Source of the DNA: Pseudomonadales bacterium
GTDB lineage: Bacteria; Pseudomonadota; Gammaproteobacteria; Pseudomonadales; DT-91
NCBI GenBank assembly: GCA_013215055.1
Contig: JABSRQ010000027.1
Coordinates: 1-57,584, forward strand
Reading direction: 5' to 3'
Length of the DNA: 57,584 bases
A program made the translations under genes and the position numbers. Below the pieces are notes generated by a model. That model saw only the letters and a list, made by a program, of their open reading frames with translations. It was not told the DNA's origin and searched no databases. Positions 44,128 through 53,113 of this stretch are shown piece by piece (position 1 is the stretch's first letter; each line of letters begins with the position of its first letter).

Positions 44128-45906
44128 CTATAAGGCCACCGTGTTGTCTTCTATTTCTCGGCTGTCTTGCAATAGGCTAGCATATAAACCGTTGCTATTA
44201 AGTAGTTGTTGATGATTGCCTCGTTCTACGATTTGGCCTTGTTCCAATACCAGGATTTGATCGGAATGGCGTATGGTGCTGAGACGGTGGGCGATGGCGA
44301 TGACGGTTTTTTCTTTAAACAATCGGCCTATGGCGCGTTGAATGAGATCTTCGGTGATGGAGTCTACGGAGCTGGTGGCCTCATCTAACATCATCACCTG
44401 GCCATTCTGGGCTATAGCGCGGGCAAAAGAGATTAACTGGGTTTGACCGGCGGATAAATTACCGCCGCTGTTGCTCAGTTCAAATGAATATTGCTGCGGA
44501 AGCGCCATGATAAAGTCATGCGCAAACACATATTTGGCAGCATCAACCACGTCCTTCTCAATGATAGCTTTATTGCCTAATGAGATATTAAAATGGATAT
44601 TCTCTTCGAATAAAAAAGCATCCTGTTGCATTAATGAAAACAAATGTAATACGTTTTCTTTGGGGATTTTCGAGAGCTCGATGCCGTTTAATAAAATGCT
44701 GCCTTCATAATCCATATAGACCTTATTCATCAGGCGCATAATGGTGGATTTACCGGAACCGGTGGTACCTACTAACGCCAGTTGTTGACCTTTTAGCAGT
44801 GTAAATGAGACATTTTTTAAAACATAAGGATCCACTGGTTTATAGCGAAAGCTGACGTTGTTAAATTGTAGAGATTCAAAAATGTCGAGTTGATTTTTGA
44901 TCTGCGCGCTACTTAGCAGGCTTCTGCCTTCTTCCTCTAACGGTTCTACAAACAGTTCTTCTATATGTTCAAATGCGGCGAAGGAACGTTGAATGGATGC
45001 GATTTGAGAGGTGAAATCCCGCAGTGGTACAAAGACTTTTTCCAGGGTATTGATAAACGCAATTAATACCCCTAAGGTCACCGTGCCTTGAATAACCTTA
45101 CCCGCACCAAACCAGATAATCAGGCCTATGGTGATGGTAGTGATACCGGTAATCAAAGAGAACAGCGCTGCATCGTATGTATTGGTTTTGAGTTGGGCGC
45201 GCATAAAACTGTGAGTATGTTGCTGATACTGTTTTTCCACTTCCTGTTCGGCACCATATAACTGCACGGTTTTTACCCCTAACAAACATTCCTGCAAAAA
45301 GCCTGTGCCCTTGGCTAATGATGAGCGGGTAATTAAATATTGAGCGCGCAGTTTTTTGCGTACAAACTGGGTTAGAAAAAGAATCGGCGGAAATACGATT
45401 AAAATAACTAACGTTAGCTGCCAGTTAATAAAAAACATAAAGATCAACACGGCGATGGTGTTAATAGAATCTTTAATCAAGCCAAGAATACCCAATACAA
45501 ATGATTCGCCGATGGCTTCAAGATCGCTGGTTAAACGTGACAGCGTGACACCGGTAGGTGTGGTATCAAAATAAGATCTGGGCAGTTTTAGCACCCGTTT
45601 AAACATGGCCGCACGCATATCAAATACCGCCAGTTCGCCGGTTTTTCGTAAAAAATACGCATAAAAGGCATCGGCAAAATAATTCACCACTAACACGGCC
45701 AGCATATAGGCGATTAATGTATATAAGCCGTCTAATAATCCTGCGGTTAGGTGTTTATCGATAACCTGTATCACCAACCACGGAAACAATAGGTTCGCAG
45801 CGATAGATAGCGGCATCATCGCTATGCCAGCCATGGCGGTTTTTTTATAGGGTTTGGCGTAGTGGTAAAAATGTTTCAGGTAGTGAAGATCCGGGGTTTT
45901 TATCAT
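44128..45906 (-). CDS. ABC exporter half-transporter, MdlB-like, intact ATP site
   Basis: 592 residues: six membrane helices (~1-310) and a nucleotide-binding domain. Walker A VGTTGSGKSTIMRL, signature LSAGQ (one residue off LSGGQ), Walker B VMMLDEATSSVDS with the catalytic Glu, H-loop AIAHRLS. Length and the run QQYSFELSNSGGNLSAGQTQ resemble E. coli MdlB (593). It overlaps the upstream half-transporter gene by 4 bp, which favours a heterodimer. Substrate unknown; multidrug or lipid export is usual in this group. Confidence 0.93.
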   Translation of the reverse strand: MIKTPDLHYLKHFYHYAKPYKKTAMAGIAMMPLSIAANLLFPWLVIQVIDKHLTAGLLDGLYTLIAYMLAVLVVNYFADAFYAYFLRKTGELAVFDMRAAMFKRVLKLPRSYFDTTPTGVTLSRLTSDLEAIGESFVLGILGLIKDSINTIAVLIFMFFINWQLTLVILIVFPPILFLTQFVRKKLRAQYLITRSSLAKGTGFLQECLLGVKTVQLYGAEQEVEKQYQQHTHSFMRAQLKTNTYDAALFSLITGITTITIGLIIWFGAGKVIQGTVTLGVLIAFINTLEKVFVPLRDFTSQIASIQRSFAAFEHIEELFVEPLEEEGRSLLSSAQIKNQLDIFESLQFNNVSFRYKPVDPYVLKNVSFTLLKGQQLALVGTTGSGKSTIMRLMNKVYMDYEGSILLNGIELSKIPKENVLHLFSLMQQDAFLFEENIHFNISLGNKAIIEKDVVDAAKYVFAHDFIMALPQQYSFELSNSGGNLSAGQTQLISFARAIAQNGQVMMLDEATSSVDSITEDLIQRAIGRLFKEKTVIAIAHRLSTIRHSDQILVLEQGQIVERGNHQQLLNSNGLYASLLQDSREIEDNTVAL

Positions 45907-47678
45907 GAGGCCACCTGCGCATCTTGTTGTTGTAAGGTCCAGGTTTGCAGATAATAATCACAGCTGCGAAGCAGCTCTTCATGTGTGCCCTGGGCGATGA
46001 TTTCGCCGTGCTCCAATACCAGTATTTTGTCTAAGTCTTCCAGTGCGCTGATTCGATGTGAGACCACTAACAGACTTTGTTGACTCTTTTTATTACCGAT
46101 GTGGCTGAACATAGCGTCGAGAATTTTACGTTCGGTTTCGTAATCCACCGCCGATAATACATTGTCCATAATGATTAAATCGCTGGGGGTAAATAACGCG
46201 CGGGCAATGCTCAGGCGTTGTTTTTGTCCACCGGATAATATGATGCCTTTTTCACCCACGATAGTTTGTTTGCCATCGCTGAATCTACGTATATCATCGG
46301 CCAATTGGCTTAGCTGCAGAACTTCTTCTACCTGATTTTGGCCTTGTTGTTGCTGCAATCGTTCTGAGCCAAAACGTATATTTTTTTCTATGCTATCGGA
46401 AAATAAATACGCATCCTGGGTCATGGTTCTGATAAAACCTCTTAGATCTTGCCTAGACAGTTCGGTGATATCGGTCTGACCCCAGAAAATCTGGCCAGCG
46501 CTGATATCCAGATGGTGATTTAAACAATTCACCAGTGTGCTCTTGCCAGAACCAATGCTGCCGAGTAAACCCAGCTTCTCACCGGGCTTTATCGTGAAGT
46601 TGATATTTTTTAAGACCGACTCACCCTGTGTATATTGATAATTGAGATTTTTAACCGTTAATGTGGCGTGAGACATTTGTTGTTTTTTATCCTCGGTTAA
46701 AAGGTTCAAATCTTGCGGCGGAATCTCGGCATTAAGAATTTTTTGTACCGAATCGATGCTAACCATGCCCATTTGATAAACCGTCATAATACGTCCCAGG
46801 CTCATCAACGGCAGGGCCAGTAATACAGAATAAGCCAGAAATGCGGTGATCTGCCCAATCGTTAGTTCACTTTGTAATACATAAAATCCGCCTAAACCCA
46901 GAATCAACACCTTCATGATGTGGTTGGCATAGTCGAGTATCGGCATCACAAACGTCTGCAGCCGAGTTATTTTCAGGGTGCATTGATACAGTTTTTGATT
47001 CACGTCATCGATTTTCTGTGTGACCCACGGATCCATTTGCTGGCTTTTGATCAGATCTATGCCGGATAAATAATTCATCAGCTGTTCGGATAAGTCCTGT
47101 AGGCGCTTCAGACGTTGAGCATGTAAGGCGCGTAAGTGACGAAAACCGAGTCGAAAGAAGACAAAGGCAATACAGATGGGGATGATGGAATACAACGTCA
47201 GTTTGGGTGAGATCTGCCACATATATATTGGGGTTAGCGACAAAGCAAAAAGAATATTAAACAGCTGTAAAAAACCGATGCCATAAAACAGGCGAATACC
47301 GTTTAAATCATTATTGATGATGGAGATCAGTTTACCCGACGGGTATTGCTGATGAAATGTGTGTGGCAGGCGATTAAGGCGATAAAATAAATCGTTTTTA
47401 AGTGCCGCCTCGGTGATGCGCCCGGGATTTAATGCATACATGCGAGACAATATTCGCACCAGCACCATGGCTACCGATAAAACAATCACGGCCTGCACGT
47501 TGCTAACCAATGCACCCTGCGCATCGATACTGCTTTGATTTAATAAATCTATGGCCTGCTGGATATAGCGCGGAATCTCTACCTGCAGCCAGTTAACAAT
47601 AAAAATGCAGACGACGGCAAAGGCGTAGGAGGCCTTATTTAACAGGAAGTAATGGCGGATAAACTGTGCTTTAGTCAT
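45903..47678 (-). CDS. ABC exporter half-transporter, MdlA-like, degenerate Walker B
   Basis: 591 residues with six membrane helices then the ATPase. Walker A LGSIGSGKSTLVNC, signature LSGGQ in LSGGQKQRLSIAR, H-loop VVSHRIS. The Walker B reads IIMDNVLSAVD: the catalytic Glu is Asn, so this site should hydrolyse ATP poorly. Together with the intact partner it forms the asymmetric pair typical of heterodimeric exporters. It is the first gene of the two-gene operon. Confidence 0.93.
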   Translation of the reverse strand: MTKAQFIRHYFLLNKASYAFAVVCIFIVNWLQVEIPRYIQQAIDLLNQSSIDAQGALVSNVQAVIVLSVAMVLVRILSRMYALNPGRITEAALKNDLFYRLNRLPHTFHQQYPSGKLISIINNDLNGIRLFYGIGFLQLFNILFALSLTPIYMWQISPKLTLYSIIPICIAFVFFRLGFRHLRALHAQRLKRLQDLSEQLMNYLSGIDLIKSQQMDPWVTQKIDDVNQKLYQCTLKITRLQTFVMPILDYANHIMKVLILGLGGFYVLQSELTIGQITAFLAYSVLLALPLMSLGRIMTVYQMGMVSIDSVQKILNAEIPPQDLNLLTEDKKQQMSHATLTVKNLNYQYTQGESVLKNINFTIKPGEKLGLLGSIGSGKSTLVNCLNHHLDISAGQIFWGQTDITELSRQDLRGFIRTMTQDAYLFSDSIEKNIRFGSERLQQQQGQNQVEEVLQLSQLADDIRRFSDGKQTIVGEKGIILSGGQKQRLSIARALFTPSDLIIMDNVLSAVDYETERKILDAMFSHIGNKKSQQSLLVVSHRISALEDLDKILVLEHGEIIAQGTHEELLRSCDYYLQTWTLQQQDAQVAS

Positions 47679-47812
47679 GCGAGGGTGTGTCTTGGGTGCA
47701 GATGGGGGCTATCTTACACCATTTCTGCTGATAAAAGAGGTGCTTATGCCTATAGGTTGTCTACGGTTAGACAGGTATAATCACGTTATTCACTGCCTTG
47801 TTTGGACACGCC

Positions 47813-48412
47813 ATGACCGATGAAATTAATTACCAGAATAACCCGCTGCACGGGCTTAGCTTAAAAAATTTACTGATTGAAATCGTTGATCACTACGGCT
47901 TTGAATTGCTGTTTGCGTATTTAAATATCAATTGTTTTAAAACCAAACCGACGCTTGAATCCAGTGTGAAGTTTTTGAATAAAACCGATTGGGCGCGTGA
48001 AAAAGTTGAGGTGTTCTATTTATACGAATTCAAAAACTTACCTAGAGCATCGTCTGAACAATTTAAATTACCCCCCAGAGACCGTGTTGTACCTGATCAT
48101 CAAGAAGCGGGTGAACCTGCCGAATTGAGCCTGGAAGATGCGGAGCGCTTACGCGCAAAACGGGCCAAAAAAGCAGCCGGTTATAACGCAGGTTCTGCGG
48201 CAGGGAAAAAACACAGTGCCGGAGGTGGATGGCATTCTAAAGGCCGTGATAACGATAACCCCTGGAAGAAAATCAGAGAATCGGCTAAGACTTCAGACTC
48301 CTCTGAAGGCCGTGATAACGATAACCCCTGGAAGAAAATCAGAGAATCGGCTAAGACTTCAGACTCTTCTGAAGGTAAAGCTGACGATCCTTGGGCGAAT
48401 TGGAAGAAATAA
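47813..48412 (+). CDS. VF530-family (DUF2132) protein with duplicated C-terminal tail
   Basis: 199 residues from ATG 47813 ([20 protein letters not shown]); TTG 47798 is an unlikely start. Residues ~1-80 are the VF530 domain ([20 protein letters not shown], then [17 protein letters not shown]), a small helical fold named DNA-binding from the Vibrio protein. The tail is Lys/Arg/Asp-rich and includes two identical 22-residue units ([20 protein letters not shown] plus SE) and a final DPWANWKK. The tail is probably disordered. The duplication is recent (66-bp repeat, one mismatch). Role not established. Confidence 0.85.
   Translation: MTDEINYQNNPLHGLSLKNLLIEIVDHYGFELLFAYLNINCFKTKPTLESSVKFLNKTDWAREKVEVFYLYEFKNLPRASSEQFKLPPRDRVVPDHQEAGEPAELSLEDAERLRAKRAKKAAGYNAGSAAGKKHSAGGGWHSKGRDNDNPWKKIRESAKTSDSSEGRDNDNPWKKIRESAKTSDSSEGKADDPWANWKK
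48242..48373 (+). repeat. 66-bp tandem duplication, two copies
   Basis: Copies at 48242-48307 and 48308-48373 differ at one base (C versus T near the end). Frame is kept, and the repeat encodes the [11 protein letters not shown] unit of the VF530 protein's tail. Confidence 0.95.
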
Positions 48413-48470
48413 GCGCCTCTTAATAGCAAGGTATAAAATTCCACAGCATTATTACCGGCTGATTAGCGTG

Positions 48471-48486
48471 GTGTATATTTATACAG
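48471..48486 (+). promoter_or_regulatory. LexA box upstream of umuDC
   Basis: GTGTATATTTATACAG is the 16-bp CTGT-N8-ACAG box with the first base G instead of C. The AT-rich centre fits a strong SOS box. It ends 21 bp before the umuD ATG, so LexA would block the promoter. Confidence 0.88.
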
Positions 48487-48507
48487 TATTTGTGCTATGC
48501 TGTTTAA

Positions 48508-48954
48508 ATGAAAATAAAGCCTCTAGCTCTTACTGATTTACCTTCAATCTTGGAATTACCTGTGTATTTGTCACAGGTATCTGCAGGCTTCCCCAGCCCT
48601 GCAGATGATTATATAGAAGAGACAATCGATCTTAATAAACACATCATAAAACGACCTTCATCAACCTATTTTGCCAGGGCATCGGGTGATTCTATGTTGC
48701 ATCTAGGCATTATTAGCGGTGATTTATTAGTGATTGATCGTTCTGTGACACCTAAGCATGGCGCGGTGGTTGTGGCGGCGGTTAATGGTGAGTTAACGTG
48801 TAAGATATTAGATAAACATCGAAAGATGTTATTGGCCGCTAATAAAAAATATCCACCTATTGCGATTACACCCGAGATGGAATTGCTTATTGAAGGGGTG
48901 GTGACACATTCTGTGCGTTACCACCATGTGGTTGATGTGTCATGTATGCCTTAG
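48508..48954 (+). CDS. umuD: UmuD translesion polymerase accessory protein
   Basis: 148 residues. Self-cleavage site Ala26-Gly27 in QVSAGFPSPA, nucleophile Ser62 (ASGDSM) and general base Lys99 (GELTCK), as in LexA/UmuD S24 peptidases. Cleavage on RecA filaments yields UmuD', which with UmuC forms Pol V. It overlaps umuC by 13 bp and is controlled by the LexA box 22 bp upstream. Confidence 0.96.
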   Translation: MKIKPLALTDLPSILELPVYLSQVSAGFPSPADDYIEETIDLNKHIIKRPSSTYFARASGDSMLHLGIISGDLLVIDRSVTPKHGAVVVAAVNGELTCKILDKHRKMLLAANKKYPPIAITPEMELLIEGVVTHSVRYHHVVDVSCMP

Positions 48955-50198
48955 TTGACTGCAATAGCTTTTATGCATCCTGTGAACAAATTTTCAGGCC
49001 TGATTTACGTGATCAGCCCGTTGTTGTTCTATCAAATAACGATGGCTGTATTGTTGCGCGTAGTAAAGAGGCTAAAGCCCTAAACATTCCTGACCTAGAG
49101 GCCTATTTTAAACAGCGAGATTTTTTAGCCAAGCATAATGTAAAGGTTTTTAGCAGTAACTATGAGCTGTATGCGGATATTTCCAACCGTGTTACCGAGG
49201 TGTTAAGTGAATTTTGCACCGATATGGAAGTCTACTCCATCGATGAGAGCTTTATGATGCTGCCGGAGTCTACCGGGGCCGTTGACGATTATGTCGATTA
49301 CGGCATGCTCATTAAAGATACCGTATGGCGAGATGTACGTATGCCCGTTTGTGTGGGTATGGGGCGCAGTAAAACGCTATCAAAGCTTGCTAATCACATC
49401 GCCAAAAAATCCAAGCGTTTAAATGGCGTATGTGTGATCAACGAGGCTGAACCCTGGTATCCGGTTTTTAAAAAATTACCGGTCAATAAGGTCTGGGGTA
49501 TAGGGTCCAGAATATCCACGCGCCTGTCTTATATAGGCGTGCATTCTGTTTACGATCTGATTCAGCGTGATGCTAAAGAGTTACGAGCCTACTTTGGGGT
49601 CAATGTAGAACGTACACAGTCTGAATTGATGGGGCATTCATGTTATGACTTAGAGCAGGTGCCACCGGCTAAAAAACAGATATTCTCTACCCGTTCATTT
49701 GGGGTGAAGGTCGAAACACTGCAGGGCCTGGAGCAAGCTGTAAGCCAATATGCAAGCCAGGCGGCGGTGAAATTAAGAAAGCAGGATTGTTTGGTCAAAC
49801 AAGTCTTGGTATTTATTGAAACCTCCCGATTTATTGAAAACCGATATAATCGCAAAACCGTGGTACAACTTGTCTTTCCCACCAATGATACCTCCGCGAT
49901 TGTGGCTGCAGCCAAAAAAGGCCTAAGATCTATTTTTAAAGACGGCTATCGATATCATAAAGCGGGAGTAGGGCTGTTAGACATTAAGGCGAAAGATCCA
50001 TTTCAGCTTAACTTTTTTAATACCTATCAAAGTCCAAAATCTCAGCAGTTAATGGCTGTTATTGATAAAATCAATAAACACAAACAGCAGGTTTTTTTTG
50101 CAAGCAGTGGCATTGATCCTCAGTGGAAGATGCAGCGTGTCTTGAAATCCCCAGCTTATACAACCCAGTTAGATGAGCTGCCGCTGGTAAAAATGTGA
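48942..50198 (+). CDS. umuC: UmuC Y-family DNA polymerase V subunit
   Basis: 418 residues. Metal carboxylates in ALVDCNSFYASCE and YSIDESFMML; thumb region SKTLSKLANHIAKK; beta-clamp-binding QLNFF near residue 350; C-terminal DPQWKMQRVLKSP motif. It performs error-prone bypass with UmuD'. Translationally coupled to umuD by overlap. Confidence 0.96.
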   Translation: MYALVDCNSFYASCEQIFRPDLRDQPVVVLSNNDGCIVARSKEAKALNIPDLEAYFKQRDFLAKHNVKVFSSNYELYADISNRVTEVLSEFCTDMEVYSIDESFMMLPESTGAVDDYVDYGMLIKDTVWRDVRMPVCVGMGRSKTLSKLANHIAKKSKRLNGVCVINEAEPWYPVFKKLPVNKVWGIGSRISTRLSYIGVHSVYDLIQRDAKELRAYFGVNVERTQSELMGHSCYDLEQVPPAKKQIFSTRSFGVKVETLQGLEQAVSQYASQAAVKLRKQDCLVKQVLVFIETSRFIENRYNRKTVVQLVFPTNDTSAIVAAAKKGLRSIFKDGYRYHKAGVGLLDIKAKDPFQLNFFNTYQSPKSQQLMAVIDKINKHKQQVFFASSGIDPQWKMQRVLKSPAYTTQLDELPLVKM

Positions 50199-50238
50199 TC
50201 ATGCAATGCATTGATAAAACTGTCGTAAAAAGCTGATT

Positions 50239-50472
50239 TCAATGTTTATCTATATTCAGGTAAGACTTTTGGGGATTACGAGAAGGCACGATGGTTGAGA
50301 TGGCATGTTTATAAATCGCTTGTGTGGCGACATTTTTTAACATCACGGTAAAGCGGTCATAACTTTCTATGTTGCCCTGTAGTTTGATGCCGTTGACTAA
50401 AAAAATAGATACGGGAATACGTTCATCACGCATGACATTGAGAAAGTTATCTTGAAGCTGTAAAACGCTCAT
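50239..50472 (-). CDS. hfq: Hfq RNA chaperone, variant or second copy
   Basis: 77 residues. Sm1: [20 protein letters not shown], then [15 protein letters not shown]. Sm2: [12 protein letters not shown]. The proximal-face residues Gln, Asp, Phe, Lys and the YKHA motif are kept. Residues after VPSR are very few, so the long C-terminal tail is missing. The rim, RRER in E. coli, is RDER here, replacing the second Arg by Asp. The neighbours are umuC and a methyltransferase rather than miaA and hflX, so it may be a second hfq. A ribosome site AAGG lies before the ATG. Confidence 0.93.
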   Translation of the reverse strand: MSVLQLQDNFLNVMRDERIPVSIFLVNGIKLQGNIESYDRFTVMLKNVATQAIYKHAISTIVPSRNPQKSYLNIDKH

Positions 50473-50657
50473 CGTCGAAACCTTAAATTATTTGCTGTAG
50501 TCAGTGTAGCTTGTCCATGCTCGTTGGCTTGAAATAGCACAGTCCCTTTATTCTCTGTTCTGTCTGATCTCTCATATAGCGCTTTGTCGGGCTACACTGT
50601 CTATAAACAAGACCGTTTTATTGACTGCTCATGGGGGCAAAAGTTCAGAGGTGATTT

Positions 50658-51257
50658 ATGTTATCTATGTTGTCCTCCACATATATCAATAAGGCATTTC
50701 AGCGGGTAGATCGCCGCTATTTTATGCCCGCAGAAGAGGTGGCGATGGCTGGCTGTGACCGGCCTTTTTCCATAGGTTATGGTCAGAGCATCAGTCAACC
50801 CACCACGGTCAGGCATATGCTGAATTGGTTGGCCGTAGAACCGGGACAGAAAGTGCTTGATGTAGGATCGGGCTCAGGCTGGACCTGTGCCTTGCTGTCA
50901 TATCTAGTGGGGCATGATGGTCATGTCTATGGTTCAGAACGCATCGGACCATTAAGAGACTGGGGCGCTAAAAACTGTTTGTCTTTTGGCTGTGATAATG
51001 TCGATATCTTTCTGTGTGAAAACGCTGTGGGCCTTGCAGATAAAGCGCCTTTTGACCGCATTTTGGTCAGTGCCTCCTCAGACCAAGGTATTCCCCAGTC
51101 ACTGCAGGATCAGCTGGGTCCAAGTGGAAAACTGGTGATTCCAGTAGGACATAGCATCCTTGAGATGAAGAAGGATGCTCTGGGAGAGGTGGAGTTTTGC
51201 CATGAACATCCCGGCTATGTTTTTGTGCCGTTGATTCTGGCTTCTGAACCTCATTGA
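50658..51257 (+). CDS. Protein-L-isoaspartate O-methyltransferase homologue
   Basis: 199 residues, slightly shorter than the usual 208. N-terminal VDRRYFMPAEE and FSIGYGQSISQPTTV match the family's substrate loop, and the SAM motif is VLDVGSGSGWTCALLS. A final KLVIPVGHS fits motif III. It would repair isoaspartyl residues; a few such homologues have other roles. Ribosome site AGAGG precedes the ATG. Convergent with the kinase fusion gene. Confidence 0.88.
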   Translation: MLSMLSSTYINKAFQRVDRRYFMPAEEVAMAGCDRPFSIGYGQSISQPTTVRHMLNWLAVEPGQKVLDVGSGSGWTCALLSYLVGHDGHVYGSERIGPLRDWGAKNCLSFGCDNVDIFLCENAVGLADKAPFDRILVSASSDQGIPQSLQDQLGPSGKLVIPVGHSILEMKKDALGEVEFCHEHPGYVFVPLILASEPH

Positions 51258-51276
51258 TGCACTGGCATTCCGGGCA

Positions 51277-52896
51277 TCAGTGAGATTGCTGATCTATAAG
51301 CTGTCGGTATGCATCGATATGCAGCCCCTGTGTCGACATGATCACATGGGTAAAGGGCTGTTCCTTCGCGGTCAGTGAATCTTCATGGATTTGCTGATAC
51401 TTTAATGTCGACAGGTCGGCTTCAGAGGCATCTTTGGCCGGTTTATGCGACAGCCTTTGTGTTAGCTCTTGTTGCTCAGCCTGGCAGTCGATGATGATAA
51501 ACGGGACGTTTAATCGTTCAGCCAGTCGCTGGAATTGCAGGCGAAGATCGGCGGATAAAAAGGTGGCATCGACGATAACAGGCAGCCGTGCTTGGATTAA
51601 TTGCTGAGCAAGCTTTTCAATATGGTTGAAGGTTTGGCGGCTGGCCTGCAACGTATAAATGCCTTCCTGATGTGAGGAATGGCTATTAGCCAGTGGGCTT
51701 AAACCACAGAGGCGTTTTCGTTCAATATCCGAACGTAGTCGTATGGCCTGACATTGTTCGGCAATAAGGCCGCTGTAGGTGGTTTTTCCGCTGGCAGATA
51801 CCCCGTGAGTGATGGCCAGAAATACCGGTCTGTCTTGAGTATAACTGCTGGCCAGCTGCAGATATTGCTGGCAGTCCAGGTGGCACTGCTGTTGCTCCTC
51901 CATGGGTAAATGATCTTGATTCAGGCGCAAGGCGGCAACCTTGGCACGAATCAAAGCACGGTAAACCTTGTAGAATTGCAGCAATGACAGGCCCTTAAAG
52001 TCGCCGGTGTATTCCAGGTATTTATTTAATAATCGATTGGCCCAGCGCCGCTGGCCACGGTTCTCCAAATCCATCAATAGATAGGCCAGTTCGGAGATGG
52101 TATCTATCCATCGAAATTGCTCATTAAATTCTATGCCATCAAAAAAAGTGATTTGACCGTCTAATATGGCCATATTCCCCAGGTGTAAATCCCCATGGCA
52201 TTCACGGATAAACCCTGCCGATTTTCGCTGTTGCAGCAACGGCGCCAGTCTCTCTATTTCGTTTTGGGTCCAGATATTTAAAGCCAGAAGCTGTTGTTGA
52301 AAGACCGGCTCCTTGCTGATGGTTGCAAGTGATTTAAGCTGCTCAAAATTACCGATAACGGGGGCTATGACCGCAGCGAAGCTACCGAGGTCCAAGTTGT
52401 TATCAAGAGTGTCATCGGCCATGTCTTCAATTTGCTCGGCGACGGGGGCCAGCTCATGAAATTCGGCCAGGCATATGGCCAGCTCATCGATCTGCTGCGG
52501 ATTAATTTCTCCTCTGTTCAGGGTCCTGTCTAATAATTGATCCTGTGTGAATTCAGTCATCTTGACGGCATAGTCGATAATCTCTCCACTGCCGTCAATA
52601 TAAGGGGCATCAATACTGCCGGTGATGGGAACCACACTCAGGTAGAGTCCTTGTGAATAGCGGCTGTTTAGCCTTAGTTCTTCTTCACAGCAATGTTTAC
52701 GTTTTTCCAGGCTGGTATAATCCAGAAACCCGTAATCCAGATGTTTTTTCAGTTTGTAGGCAAAGGATCCTGTCAGCAGGACCCAGGATATATGGGTCTC
52801 TATGACGCTAACATCGGATGTGGGATGAGGGTAAGCCTCGTTACATTGCAGAGAGCTGATGAGCTGATATTGCTGTTGTAATGGATTCATCTTCAC
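51277..52896 (-). CDS. Fusion of APH-like kinase and P-loop kinase domains
   Basis: 539 residues. Residues ~1-340 are aminoglycoside-phosphotransferase-like, with the catalytic loop ECHGDLHLGNMAILDG and the metal motif FFDGIEFN. Residues ~355-530 are an AAA/zeta-type small-molecule kinase (ITHGVSASGKTTYSG P-loop, then RLRSDIERKRL). This pair is conserved as COG2187/COG0645 in many bacteria but has no assigned substrate. No resistance role can be inferred. Monocistronic. Confidence 0.88.
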   Translation of the reverse strand: MKMNPLQQQYQLISSLQCNEAYPHPTSDVSVIETHISWVLLTGSFAYKLKKHLDYGFLDYTSLEKRKHCCEEELRLNSRYSQGLYLSVVPITGSIDAPYIDGSGEIIDYAVKMTEFTQDQLLDRTLNRGEINPQQIDELAICLAEFHELAPVAEQIEDMADDTLDNNLDLGSFAAVIAPVIGNFEQLKSLATISKEPVFQQQLLALNIWTQNEIERLAPLLQQRKSAGFIRECHGDLHLGNMAILDGQITFFDGIEFNEQFRWIDTISELAYLLMDLENRGQRRWANRLLNKYLEYTGDFKGLSLLQFYKVYRALIRAKVAALRLNQDHLPMEEQQQCHLDCQQYLQLASSYTQDRPVFLAITHGVSASGKTTYSGLIAEQCQAIRLRSDIERKRLCGLSPLANSHSSHQEGIYTLQASRQTFNHIEKLAQQLIQARLPVIVDATFLSADLRLQFQRLAERLNVPFIIIDCQAEQQELTQRLSHKPAKDASEADLSTLKYQQIHEDSLTAKEQPFTHVIMSTQGLHIDAYRQLIDQQSH

Positions 52897-53017
52897 GGGT
52901 TCCCCCAGGCAATTACGGCGAGGACATCTTAAGTATAGAGCTTATTTTCTGTATTCAGTTGCCTATATTTTCTAAATATGGATATTAAATGGCATGGTTT
53001 CTGTTGATGCGATTTAT

Positions 53018-53056
53018 ATAAAAAAACGGATGGCGCTAGATGCTCCATCCGTTTGT
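53018..53056 (-). terminator. Rho-independent terminator after the large lipoprotein gene
   Basis: AAACGGATGG (53024-53033) pairs with CCATCCGTTT (53045-53054) around an 11-base loop. In minus sense the stem is followed by a run of U from the A-run 53018-53026. It terminates the lipoprotein transcript that ends at 53114. Confidence 0.88.
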
Positions 53057-53113
53057 TTAAAGTGGAACTTGATGACTAAAGAATAACGGCTTAAACACTA
53101 GGCTGTATGTTGC

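Noticed and set aside
48242..48373. CRISPR-like direct repeat
   Set aside because: Only two adjacent copies, no spacers, in frame within a gene.
50658..51257. Link between Hfq and the isoaspartyl methyltransferase as an operon
   Set aside because: They are divergent and separated by 185 bp.
51277..52896. Aminoglycoside resistance gene
   Set aside because: The APH-like domain is part of a conserved fusion of unknown substrate; no evidence for resistance.
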